Shown in pieces: positions 19,339-27,602 of a stretch of DNA of 64,000 nt. Both the position numbers and the translations under genes were made by a program. Numbering within the stretch: the stretch's first letter is position 1; each line of letters begins with the position of its first letter. Location of the stretch: the NCBI RefSeq assembly GCF_002072105.2, contig NZ_MTBC01000010.1:1-64000 (forward strand), in the 5' to 3' direction. Below the pieces are notes generated by a model. The model was not told the DNA's origin, made no database searches, and was given only the letters and a program-made list of their open reading frames with translations. Source of the DNA: Croceivirga radicis. GTDB taxonomy: Bacteria > Bacteroidota > Bacteroidia > Flavobacteriales > Flavobacteriaceae.

Positions 19339-20073
19339 CTAGTCTTCTAGTTCTACCTCTATCTGTATAGATTCTGGGTCTTTTAGCATTTCTAGAAAAT
19401 TAGCTTCGTAGATTAAGGTTTTTCCATCCATAGAAAAGGTGGCCTCATTCAAATTAGTTCGCTTTATACGTCTTGGAAAATGATATTTAAAGGTATACGT
19501 AGAACCCCCTAAAAACATCTCTGCACTTGCCAAACTATCTACACTTTGGTTAAATAATGCTTGGTCTACTATTTTAGCTGTTCTTTTAAACGTATTTCTA
19601 TTAAAAGAATAGTCCACCTTTGTTGCGCTACCATCAGCTTGTTTGGGCATGGGTTTGGATCCTGCCGTAGGGCCAACGGTACTAGCATTCTGGAACGCAT
19701 TAAAAGCATCGTTCATCTGAGAAATTTTTTGAAAATCCCCAAACATATCAAACTTCATCAGACCTTCGGCATCGTTCATTTGCATTCGTAAACTAAAAGG
19801 CTCCAAACGCATTAATTCTTCCCGTTCTTTAGGGCTCAGCGTTGCAATACTATCTTTTTTCTCTCTTATTAAATCCTTAAATACAATGGTAGAATCCATA
19901 ACCTCTCCCGTTCTTGCGGAATCTGAGGGTATCATACTCATCATTTCGCTCCCATCAAATCCTATATTCAGCTTTCCAGAGCCATCCGCATTAAGGTAAA
20001 TTTCTTCTGTAAAATTACAGGCTACAATTAGCACTGTTAGCATTAAAGCCAAAATTGATTTAGCTATTTTCAT
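19339..20073 (-). CDS. Lipoprotein of unknown function
   Basis: A 244-residue protein with a lipoprotein signal (LTVLIVAC, Cys19) and mature start NFTEEIYLNADGSGKLNIGFDGSEMM. A coil-forming charged stretch (about 65-90) is followed by beta-strand-like segments such as TKVDYSFNRNTFKR and MDGKTLIYEANFLEML. The opening 'EEIYLNADGSG' is seen in several unnamed flavobacterial lipoproteins. It lies 6 bases after a Pmp3-type membrane peptide gene and 11 bases beyond the lipB start, so the three may be read together. No function assigned. Confidence 0.65.
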   Translation of the reverse strand: MKIAKSILALMLTVLIVACNFTEEIYLNADGSGKLNIGFDGSEMMSMIPSDSARTGEVMDSTIVFKDLIREKKDSIATLSPKEREELMRLEPFSLRMQMNDAEGLMKFDMFGDFQKISQMNDAFNAFQNASTVGPTAGSKPMPKQADGSATKVDYSFNRNTFKRTAKIVDQALFNQSVDSLASAEMFLGGSTYTFKYHFPRRIKRTNLNEATFSMDGKTLIYEANFLEMLKDPESIQIEVELED

Positions 20074-20079
20074 TGGTAT

Positions 20080-20235
20080 TTAGTTTGGATTATTTAATAT
20101 AACGAGTGCCGCGATTACCCCTGGCACCCAACCACAAAAGGTTAATAACAATACAATTAAAAAAGACCCGCATCCTTTACCAATTACGGCTAAAGGTGGA
20201 AATAAAATGGCCAATAATACTCTAATTAAACTCAT
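20080..20235 (-). CDS. YqaE/Pmp3 family membrane peptide
   Basis: A 51-residue protein. It has two hydrophobic helices, ILFPPLAVIGKGCGSFLIVL and LLTFCGWVPGVIAALVIL, with the FPPLAV and GWVPGVIAAL motifs that define the Pmp3/YqaE proteolipid family. These peptides sit in the inner membrane and are often linked to salt or membrane-potential stress. Its stop lies 6 bases before the lipoprotein gene, and its start faces the LuxR-type regulator. A minus-strand TATTTTTG at 20287-20294 could be its -7 box. Confidence 0.88.
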   Translation of the reverse strand: MSLIRVLLAILFPPLAVIGKGCGSFLIVLLLTFCGWVPGVIAALVILNNPN

Positions 20236-20300
20236 GATTTATTTTGATTGATGTATCTATTGGACGTATTTTAGGGTTCTTTGTTACAAAAATAGTTAGG

Positions 20301-21335
20301 GTGCACCAATTACTACGCTTTTTTTTGCTTATACCGATGATTTGCATAGGGCAATATCAATTTAAGGGTTCAGTCACCGATGAACTAAAAAACAAACCCA
20401 TATTCCTATCGCTTATAAACGATTTGAACAAGACAGAACGCGTTTACCAAGACCAAATAATTCAGCAGACCACAACGGATAGCCTAGGTTATTTTCTATT
20501 TGAAGGTGAGCAATTACCCACCAACAACAGCCTGTTAAGATTGCATATAGACACTTGTTCCGATACTATAAGCAACCAGCACTTTATGCAAACTTGTGAA
20601 GACACTAAATCCATATTATTTCTAGCAAAAAATACGGACAGTCTATATTTTCCGATGTCTGATTTTGGCGAAGCTTTTTGCAGCATAGAAGGCACCAATC
20701 CTATTGCTAAAGGCTTTCTAGATTTAGCGTTAATAAAAGATGCGTTTATACATGATTTTACGGGCAAAGAAACTTCTGCTGAGAAACAATTAAAATTTAA
20801 CCAGTGGTTTACCCAATTTCATGAGTTTGCACAAACCCAAAACGAACCGCTTTTAGAAGCTTATCTTCTATTCTATTTGGGTAACCCTACCGCAGAAACA
20901 TATGATGACTACAAGACTTTTATAGCTGAACTACATAATCAGAATCCAATATTTAGCACATCTAACCCCACCAATTTAAACCCCAATTTTAGAGCACAAG
21001 TCAACCAAAAATTAGCTTCGCTTGGTCTAGTTGCCGTAGATGTCAATTCTACATTAAATGGTTTTTGGATTGCACTTAGTATTGTTGGCGTGCTAATGGT
21101 CGTCTTTGTTTTGTATCGCATTGGTAAAAGAACTTCTTCCAAGGCAAAACTAACAGCGATATTAACCCCGCAAGAACTTAAAATTGCCAAAGCAATCGCG
21201 GCTCAAAAAACCAATAAGGAGATAGCAAAAGAGTTATTCATTAGTCTAAGTACTGTAAAAACCCACATAAACAACATCTATAAAAAACTGGGAATTACGG
21301 ACAGAGAAATGCTAAGCAAACACCTATCCGATTAA
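20301..21335 (+). CDS. Membrane-anchored LuxR-type regulator
   Basis: About 344 residues from a GTG at 20301, chosen because it opens a good signal peptide (HQLLRFFLLIPMICIGQYQ). A TTG at 20244 would sit only 9 bases from the divergent Pmp3 start. Exported part about 20-250: it starts like a carboxypeptidase-regulatory strand set (FKGSVTDELKNKPIFLSL) and ends in mostly helical sequence. One membrane helix follows (WIALSIVGVLMVVFVLY), then a C-terminal LuxR/GerE DNA-binding domain (LTPQELKIAKAIAAQKTNKE to LGITDREML). Such one-protein designs put a periplasmic sensor on a cytoplasmic DNA-binding domain. Target genes unknown; the thioredoxin-like gene 92 bases downstream is one candidate. Confidence 0.78.
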   Translation: MHQLLRFFLLIPMICIGQYQFKGSVTDELKNKPIFLSLINDLNKTERVYQDQIIQQTTTDSLGYFLFEGEQLPTNNSLLRLHIDTCSDTISNQHFMQTCEDTKSILFLAKNTDSLYFPMSDFGEAFCSIEGTNPIAKGFLDLALIKDAFIHDFTGKETSAEKQLKFNQWFTQFHEFAQTQNEPLLEAYLLFYLGNPTAETYDDYKTFIAELHNQNPIFSTSNPTNLNPNFRAQVNQKLASLGLVAVDVNSTLNGFWIALSIVGVLMVVFVLYRIGKRTSSKAKLTAILTPQELKIAKAIAAQKTNKEIAKELFISLSTVKTHINNIYKKLGITDREMLSKHLSD

Positions 21336-21427
21336 ATTTCAACCCGGGGTCTAGACCCAATCTCAACCCCACAAAAATTGAAACAAAAATGATTTAGAAT
21401 GATTTTGGCCAAAAAATCCAAAACATC

Positions 21428-21976
21428 ATGAAAAATCTAATTCTTACAAGTTTTACATTACTCTTTATTTACAACCTAAACGCCCAAACCGAACTACAAT
21501 TTAAAAGCGGGGCGCCATTTTTATTGGGAGAAATAGCCCAAGAACATTTAGAAGAACCTCCCTACAAAAACTGGTTTGCTCCTAATTTTGAAAAGGCCAC
21601 CATAGACCAAAACCTAATTACACCATTGGCAGAAAAAATTACCCATAAAAAAATCTTGCTGTTCATGGGTACTTGGTGTGGGGACAGTAAAAGAGAAGTT
21701 CCCACAATTTTGAAATTATTACAGCAACTAAATTTTCCAAACAACCAATTAGAGATTATAGCGGTAGACGGCAGAAAGGAATTTTATAAAACAAGTCCTG
21801 ATGGTAAAGCAACCACCTTTAATCTTAAAAGAGTACCCACGCTAATTGTCCTAGAAAACAATAAAGAATTGAATCGCATTGTAGAAACACCCATTATTTC
21901 TTGGGAAGCAGACCTATTAGCCATTTTAAACCAACAAAAATATGTTCCCAACTATACCACAAACAGAATAGAATAA
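21428..21976 (+). CDS. Exported thioredoxin-like protein with a CxxS site
   Basis: A 182-residue protein with a signal peptide (ending NLNAQ) and a thioredoxin-like fold. KKILLFMGTWCGDSKREVPT (about 76-95) holds the active site, but the usual CxxC is CGDS here, so only one of the two cysteines is present. The cis-proline region is FNLKRVPTLIVL (about 135-146). This Bacteroidota subgroup often reads GTWCGDSKREVP, so the change is a family feature rather than damage. Periplasmic. Substrate unknown; a disulfide relay of full type is unlikely. Confidence 0.8.
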   Translation: MKNLILTSFTLLFIYNLNAQTELQFKSGAPFLLGEIAQEHLEEPPYKNWFAPNFEKATIDQNLITPLAEKITHKKILLFMGTWCGDSKREVPTILKLLQQLNFPNNQLEIIAVDGRKEFYKTSPDGKATTFNLKRVPTLIVLENNKELNRIVETPIISWEADLLAILNQQKYVPNYTTNRIE

Positions 21977-21986
21977 GTTCATGATA

Positions 21987-22026
21987 TTAAAGCGCAAAAG
22001 TGTAATTTTGCGCTTTAATTTTTTTT
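21987..22026 (+). terminator. Terminator between the thioredoxin-like gene and lysS
   Basis: Perfect 13-bp stem (21987-21999 with 22006-22018; core AAAGCGCAAAA) and an eight- to nine-base T run. It ends only 5 bases before the lysS ATG. The stem and loop also contain a TAATTTTG (22003-22010) that fits a -7 box. Confidence 0.85.
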
Positions 22027-22031
22027 AGCCC

Positions 22032-23723
22032 ATGCAACTGTCAGAGCAAGAATTAGTACGTAGAGAAAAATTAGGCAAACTTAGAGCTTTAGGCATAGAC
22101 CCCTATCCAGCTGCGCTATATCCTGTAGACCACACCTCTAAACAGGTCAAGGAAAATTACCAAGAAGGTAAAAAAGTGGTTATTTCCGGACGTCTAATGA
22201 GTAGAAGAATTCAAGGGAAAGCTTCATTTGCAGAACTGCAAGATAGTGCTGGCAGAATTCAAGTTTATTTTAACCGTGACGAAATTTGTCCTGGCGAAGA
22301 CAAAAACCTATACAACGAAGTTTATAAAAAACTTTTAGATATAGGCGATATTATTGGTGTTGAGGGTGAGTTATTCACCACCCAAGTAGGCGAAAAAACC
22401 GTAATGGTTAAAAACTTTACCCTACTTAGCAAAGCCTTAAGGCCATTACCTTTACCAAAAGCCGATGCAGAAGGAAATGTATATGACGAGTTTAACGACC
22501 CCGAAATGCGTTACCGTCAGAGGTACGTAGATTTAGTGGTAAACCCAAAGGTTAAAGAGACCTTTATCAAAAGAACAAAAATTACCAATAGTATACGTGA
22601 ATTTTATAATGCAAAAGGGTATCTAGAGGTAGAGACCCCAATTTTACAACCCATTCCAGGTGGTGCAGCGGCAAGACCGTTTTTAACGCATCATAACGCA
22701 TTAAATATTCCACTATACCTAAGAATTGCTAACGAATTATACCTAAAACGATTGATTGTTGGTGGTTTTGATGGGGTTTACGAGTTTGCTAAGGATTTTA
22801 GAAACGAAGGAATGGACCGCACCCATAATCCGGAATTTACGGTAATGGAATTATACGTTGCCTACAAGGATTACAATTGGATGATGGATACCACCGAGCA
22901 ATTGTTGGAAAAAATTGCTTTGGATGCGAATGGAAGCACAAAAGTAACCGTAGGAAAAAATGAAATTGAATTCAAAGCACCCTACGCACGAGTACCAATT
23001 TTAGATGCTATTAAAGAACATACAGGAATTGATGTTTCTGGTATGGATGAAGGGCAACTAAGAGAAACTGCCAAAAACTTAGGCTTGGAAGTGGATGATA
23101 CTATGGGCGTTGGTAAGTTAATTGATGAGATTTTTGGTGAAAAATGTGAGCACCATTACATACAACCTACATTTATTACAGATTACCCAAAAGAAATGAG
23201 TCCGTTAACCAAAGCACACAGAAGCAAACCAGGATTAACTGAGCGTTTTGAGTTGATGGTAAACGGTAAAGAATTGGCTAATGCGTACTCAGAGCTAAAC
23301 GATCCTATTGATCAAAGAGAACGTTTTGAAGACCAATTAAAACTTTCTGAAAAAGGTGACGACGAGGCCATGTTTATAGACCAAGACTTTTTACGCGCCT
23401 TGGAATATGGTATGCCTCCAACTTCTGGTATTGGTATAGGTATAGATCGCTTGGTAATGTTAATGACCAATAACTCTTCCATACAAGAAGTACTTTTCTT
23501 CCCGCAAATGCGACCAGAAAAGAAAAAGGTAGAACTAACTGAAGAAGAGAAAGCTTTAATAGATATTCTAAAACCACAGGGAGAAATGCCATTGGCAGAT
23601 CTTAAAGCCGCTGCCGGTTTAAGCGGTAAAAAATGGGATAAGAGCACCAAAAACCTATCTAAATTAGGGCAAATTAAAATAGAAAAAATAGCTGATACAC
23701 TTCTGGTTAAGTATACCGGCTAA
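22032..23723 (+). CDS. lysS: Lysine--tRNA ligase, class II
   Basis: A 563-residue class II synthetase that charges tRNA-Lys. The N-terminal OB-fold anticodon domain (about 45-145) contains [20 protein letters not shown]. Class II motif 2 is [18 protein letters not shown] (about 256-273) and motif 3 is [15 protein letters not shown] (about 468-482). Beyond the standard end FFPQMRPE there are about 65 extra residues that fold like a small helix-turn module ([19 protein letters not shown]). Such tails are common in Bacteroidota LysRS. A terminator follows. Confidence 0.97.
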   Translation: MQLSEQELVRREKLGKLRALGIDPYPAALYPVDHTSKQVKENYQEGKKVVISGRLMSRRIQGKASFAELQDSAGRIQVYFNRDEICPGEDKNLYNEVYKKLLDIGDIIGVEGELFTTQVGEKTVMVKNFTLLSKALRPLPLPKADAEGNVYDEFNDPEMRYRQRYVDLVVNPKVKETFIKRTKITNSIREFYNAKGYLEVETPILQPIPGGAAARPFLTHHNALNIPLYLRIANELYLKRLIVGGFDGVYEFAKDFRNEGMDRTHNPEFTVMELYVAYKDYNWMMDTTEQLLEKIALDANGSTKVTVGKNEIEFKAPYARVPILDAIKEHTGIDVSGMDEGQLRETAKNLGLEVDDTMGVGKLIDEIFGEKCEHHYIQPTFITDYPKEMSPLTKAHRSKPGLTERFELMVNGKELANAYSELNDPIDQRERFEDQLKLSEKGDDEAMFIDQDFLRALEYGMPPTSGIGIGIDRLVMLMTNNSSIQEVLFFPQMRPEKKKVELTEEEKALIDILKPQGEMPLADLKAAAGLSGKKWDKSTKNLSKLGQIKIEKIADTLLVKYTG

Positions 23724-23748
23724 AAATAATTATTTACTATTTAATTAA

Positions 23749-23780
23749 GAAAAGGACAGCAATGCTGTCCTTTTCTTTTT
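23749..23780 (+). terminator. Terminator after lysS
   Basis: Stem GAAAAGGACAGC / GCTGTCCTTTTC (23749-23760 with 23764-23775) followed by TTTTT. Confidence 0.85.
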
Positions 23781-23859
23781 GGTCTATATTAAATAACTTA
23801 GATTAACAGAAAATTGTTTAGGTACAAATTAGGCCAATTGCTAATAACCGTATTTTAAA

Positions 23860-24741
23860 TTGATAAACACCAAAAAAACATCTAACCATGGCTTTCTAGG
23901 TCAAAAAATGATAGTTCTTCCAAAACCTATACAGGAACAACTAAAAGAAAATGCACTTTCAAAGAGCTTTTACATTACAGACATTGGATATTATCCAAAG
24001 GCACATGGCCATTATGTTCATAGAGAAAATGGTGCGGAAGAATATATCTTAATCTATTGCACAGACGGTTTTGGTAGCATTGAATATATGAATTTTAAAA
24101 CACAATTAAGTGCTAACACCTATTGCGTCTTACCAAAAAATATAGCGCACATCTATGAGGCCCATTCAAAACAACCTTGGAGCATATATTGGATGCATTT
24201 TAATGGCGACTTGGCCCATGGTATATTTAAAAAGTTTCAAGGTTTATCTAACAAAAATCCAGAAGTAGTCTATACAGAATATAGAATTAGCCAATTCAAT
24301 CAGGTTTACAGGTTAATTAAAAATGAACATGCCCTATCCTATTTAGAATATGCCAATCTTTTAGGGCTAAATTTTATTACCTCTTTGTTATATGCAGATA
24401 TTGAAAAGAATAATCCTGTCCATGCCACTACACTTGTAGAAAAAATCAAAGGTTATCTAAGTCAAAACCTTGACAAAACCTTAAAAACCAAAGATGTTGC
24501 TGAACGTTTTAATTATTCAAATAGCTACGTATTAAACACCTTTAAAAAGCAAACGGGCTACTCGCTAATCCAGTTTTTTAATTTAAAAAAAACACAAAAA
24601 GCCTGTGAATATCTAAAATTCACTGATTTAAGTATAAAAGAAATCAGTTTTAAATTAGGGTTTCAAGACCCATTTTATTTTACTCGCCTTTTCAAAAAAA
24701 ACATTGGCTGCTCACCTTTAGCTTACAGAAAAGCCAATTAA
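23860..24741 (+). CDS. AraC family transcriptional regulator
   Basis: About 293 residues from a TTG; an ATG at 23908 would give 277. I keep the longer form because the HGFLGQKMIVLP start matches what I know of related flavobacterial proteins. The N-terminal cupin-like sensor (about 25-175) has YITDIGYYPKAHGHYVHREN and EYILIYCTDGFG. The C-terminal pair of helix-turn-helix domains (about 190-290) contains KTKDVAERFNYSNSYVLNTF and ISFKLGFQDPFYFTRLFKK. AraC proteins of this kind sense sugars or related small molecules. It lies 127 bases before the cytochrome cassette and is the obvious candidate regulator of it. Confidence 0.9.
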   Translation: MINTKKTSNHGFLGQKMIVLPKPIQEQLKENALSKSFYITDIGYYPKAHGHYVHRENGAEEYILIYCTDGFGSIEYMNFKTQLSANTYCVLPKNIAHIYEAHSKQPWSIYWMHFNGDLAHGIFKKFQGLSNKNPEVVYTEYRISQFNQVYRLIKNEHALSYLEYANLLGLNFITSLLYADIEKNNPVHATTLVEKIKGYLSQNLDKTLKTKDVAERFNYSNSYVLNTFKKQTGYSLIQFFNLKKTQKACEYLKFTDLSIKEISFKLGFQDPFYFTRLFKKNIGCSPLAYRKAN

Positions 24742-24799
24742 AACGTTTAAAGTGTATTATCCATACTTATAGTAATATAGTCCATTTTTATAAGTACGT

Positions 24800-24841
24800 A
24801 TCCTATTAATTTTAAAATCAGATAGGTAGTATCATCCTATC
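24800..24841. promoter_or_regulatory. ATCCTAT repeats, possible operator before the cytochrome cassette
   Basis: Direct repeats of ATCCTAT at 24800-24806 and 24834-24840 (34 bp apart) and an inverted copy GATAGG at 24821-24826 that pairs with CCTATC at 24836-24841. There is no T run, so it is not a terminator. It lies between the AraC gene and the first cassette gene, 28 bases before the start codon. Confidence 0.35.
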
Positions 24842-24868
24842 ACTGAGTAAATTAATAATACTGCATTA

Positions 24869-27592
24869 TTGAAAACTAGAAACTATATTTTTAAAGTAAT
24901 ACTATTTGCATTTTTTAGTGTAGCGTGTAAACCAGATAGGCGTGTAAATTTTAATACACAAATTAAGCCCATCCTAAATAAAAGATGTATTTCTTGCCAT
25001 GGTGGGGTCAAAAAAAGTGGAGGGTTTAGTGTCTTGTTCGAGGAGGAGGCCTTTGCAGCTACCGAATCGGGAAAACCGGCAATCATCAAAGGAGATGCAG
25101 CCGCTAGTGAGTTTATTAAAAGATTACATTCAGATGATCTCGAGGTTCGTATGCCCTACGAGGCTAAAAAGCTACCTGATGAAGAAATTGAACTATTGAC
25201 CAAGTGGATAGACCAAGGTGCGGAATGGGGCGAACATTGGGCGTACTCGCTTCCCGAAAAAGTAGCGGTACCTGCTATTACTGCAGAGGCTAGTTTTGTT
25301 CCTAAGGATGCATCCGATTTTATCAAAAATGACATCGACCATTTCATTTTGGCCAAACTAAACGATAAAGAAATTATTCCCAATGGTCCGGCTCCTAAAA
25401 ATATTATTGCTAGAAGGGCGGCTCTGGATATTATCGGGATTCCTCCATCAGAGAAACAACTGCTAGATTTTGACACGGGCAAAATCACGTACGAAACCTT
25501 AATAGATTCGCTATTAAACAACCCCGCCTATGGCGAAAAATGGGCAACTTGGTGGTTAGATTTGGCAAGATATGCAGACTCTAAGGGTTATGAAAAGGAC
25601 CGGGGAAGAGAAATCTGGAAATATCGTGATTGGGTCATCGATGCCTTAAACCAAGATATGCCTTATGACCAGTTTACCATTGAGCAACTTGCGGGCGACC
25701 TTTTGCCAGACCCTTCGGTAGATCAATTGATCGCAACTGCTTTTCATAGAAACACCATGAATAATGACGAAGGCGGCACGGACGATGAGGAATTTAGGGT
25801 AGCCGCTGTAATAGACCGTGTAAACACAACCTTTTCGGTTTGGCAGAGCACTACTATGGAGTGTGTTCAATGCCACAGCCACCCTTACGACCCCTTTGTG
25901 CATAAGGAGTATTATAACCTAATGGCATTCTTCAACAATACCAGGGATGAGGATGTTCCTAATGAATCTCCTGTTCTAAAAATGTATACGCCAGAGCAGC
26001 AAGAACAAATGCATAAGGTAGTTGACTGGGTTACTGAATATGGCGATAAAGCTACGGTGAAAAAAACAAAGGATTTTTTACAGTTTACCGAACCCGTTTA
26101 CAAATCGCATTTCTTCAAAGAATTCAAAAACAGTGTGTATGATGACCATGCATCAGTGGTTTATTGGGATGATGGCAGCTCCATTATTGAAAATGCCTAT
26201 ACCGAAGAAGCTAGTTTTGTATATCTAAATTATCGCTCCCACTATGATGGCACTAAAATGACGATTAGAAAAGGAGATGCCAACGGGCCTATTTTAGGCC
26301 AGTTTACCATTAATAAATCAAAAAACAATACCACCTCCCGATTTCCCATTAAACCGATATCCGAAAAAACGAATATCTACATTGAAACGCAAAATAACTC
26401 GGTTGCCAAAGAAGTGAATATCCTAAACCTCTATTGGGTGGGTTTTGTTCCTGACATACCGGGAAAAAATGAATCTGGATGGAACAAAATCAATTCAGAT
26501 TTCCTAGAACTCTTGAATACAAACTCCCTTACCGTGCCTATTATGGCCGAGAACCCAGATTATATGAAGCGAACCACACAGTTGTTTGACCGTGGAAGTT
26601 GGCTTACCAAGACCGATACCGTAGAACCTGGTGTACCTGCAAGTTTAAACGCCTGGAACAATGATTGGCCTGATAACCGATTGGGGCTTTCTAAATGGAT
26701 GGTAGATAAAAAAAATCCGTTAACGGCAAGAACGCTGGTAAACCGTGTTTGGCATCAAATTTATGGTCGAGGGATAGTGTCTACGGTAGAAGATATAGGT
26801 TCGCAATCAGAACCGCCGTCCCATCCTGCTCTTTTAGATTGGCTATCTCTCCGTTTTATGAACGAAATGAATTGGAGCCTTAAAGCGCTTATTAAAGAAA
26901 TTGTAATGTCCGGTACATATCGCCAAAGTTCTGAAAGCAGTCCAAAAATGTACCGTTTGGATCCTGAAAATGAGCTGTACGCGCGTGGACCTAGAATTCG
27001 CCTAGGGGCGGAACAAATTAGGGATCAAGCATTGGCCGTAGCCGGAATTTTAAGTACTAAAATGTATGGTCCAGGAGTTATGCCCCCTCAACCCGATGGC
27101 GTTTGGCAAACGGTTTACAATGGCGCCAAATGGGTGGAAAGTAAAGGGGAAGACCGTTATAGAAGAGGGGTATACACTTATTTAAAACGGACAAGCCCCT
27201 ACCCTTCCTTTCTTACCTTTGATGCAGGCTCACGAGAAGTTTGCACAATTAGAAGAACGGTAACCAATACGCCTTTACAAGCATTGGTTACTCTTAACGA
27301 CCCTGTGTATTTAGAGGCTTCCTACCATTTGGCCAAAAACAGTTTTAATGTTTCCGATATAGAAAAAAGTATAGGTAAAGCCTACTCAAAAGCGACCCTT
27401 TCCAAAATAGATAGTAAAAAACTAGAGGCCTTAATGAAGCTTTATGATAGTTCCCTCACGGAATTTAAAAAAGACCCTAAGGCATACGAACTCTTTTTAC
27501 ATTTTGAGGAACAACCAAGCCCGGAACTTAGCGCGCTTACCGTTGTGGCCAATGCCATTATGAATTTGGATGAATTTTTAACCAAAGCCTAA
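24869..27592 (+). CDS. PSD1-type cytochrome lipoprotein (PSCyt1-DUF1549-DUF1553)
   Basis: A 907-residue protein starting at TTG, which is the right start because it opens a lipoprotein signal (FFSVAC, Cys20). A planctomycete-type cytochrome c domain carries the heme motif CISCH (Cys40, Cys43, His44) and a possible Met ligand in EVRMPYEAK. DUF1549/PSCyt2 follows (about 130-360), including a second CxxCH, CVQCHSHPYDPF (332-336). A beta-sandwich insert, possibly CBM6-like, lies about 410-530, and DUF1553/PSD1 fills about 600-870 (LTARTLVNRVWHQIYGRG). It is taken to be an envelope electron-transfer protein; substrate unknown. First gene of a cassette, 10 bases before DUF1501. Confidence 0.88.
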   Translation: MKTRNYIFKVILFAFFSVACKPDRRVNFNTQIKPILNKRCISCHGGVKKSGGFSVLFEEEAFAATESGKPAIIKGDAAASEFIKRLHSDDLEVRMPYEAKKLPDEEIELLTKWIDQGAEWGEHWAYSLPEKVAVPAITAEASFVPKDASDFIKNDIDHFILAKLNDKEIIPNGPAPKNIIARRAALDIIGIPPSEKQLLDFDTGKITYETLIDSLLNNPAYGEKWATWWLDLARYADSKGYEKDRGREIWKYRDWVIDALNQDMPYDQFTIEQLAGDLLPDPSVDQLIATAFHRNTMNNDEGGTDDEEFRVAAVIDRVNTTFSVWQSTTMECVQCHSHPYDPFVHKEYYNLMAFFNNTRDEDVPNESPVLKMYTPEQQEQMHKVVDWVTEYGDKATVKKTKDFLQFTEPVYKSHFFKEFKNSVYDDHASVVYWDDGSSIIENAYTEEASFVYLNYRSHYDGTKMTIRKGDANGPILGQFTINKSKNNTTSRFPIKPISEKTNIYIETQNNSVAKEVNILNLYWVGFVPDIPGKNESGWNKINSDFLELLNTNSLTVPIMAENPDYMKRTTQLFDRGSWLTKTDTVEPGVPASLNAWNNDWPDNRLGLSKWMVDKKNPLTARTLVNRVWHQIYGRGIVSTVEDIGSQSEPPSHPALLDWLSLRFMNEMNWSLKALIKEIVMSGTYRQSSESSPKMYRLDPENELYARGPRIRLGAEQIRDQALAVAGILSTKMYGPGVMPPQPDGVWQTVYNGAKWVESKGEDRYRRGVYTYLKRTSPYPSFLTFDAGSREVCTIRRTVTNTPLQALVTLNDPVYLEASYHLAKNSFNVSDIEKSIGKAYSKATLSKIDSKKLEALMKLYDSSLTEFKKDPKAYELFLHFEEQPSPELSALTVVANAIMNLDEFLTKA

Positions 27593-27602
27593 AACCAAAA
27601 AA

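Noticed and set aside
25156-25521. 121-residue minus-strand open frame
   Set aside because: Antisense to the DUF1549 cytochrome gene; no start context or family.
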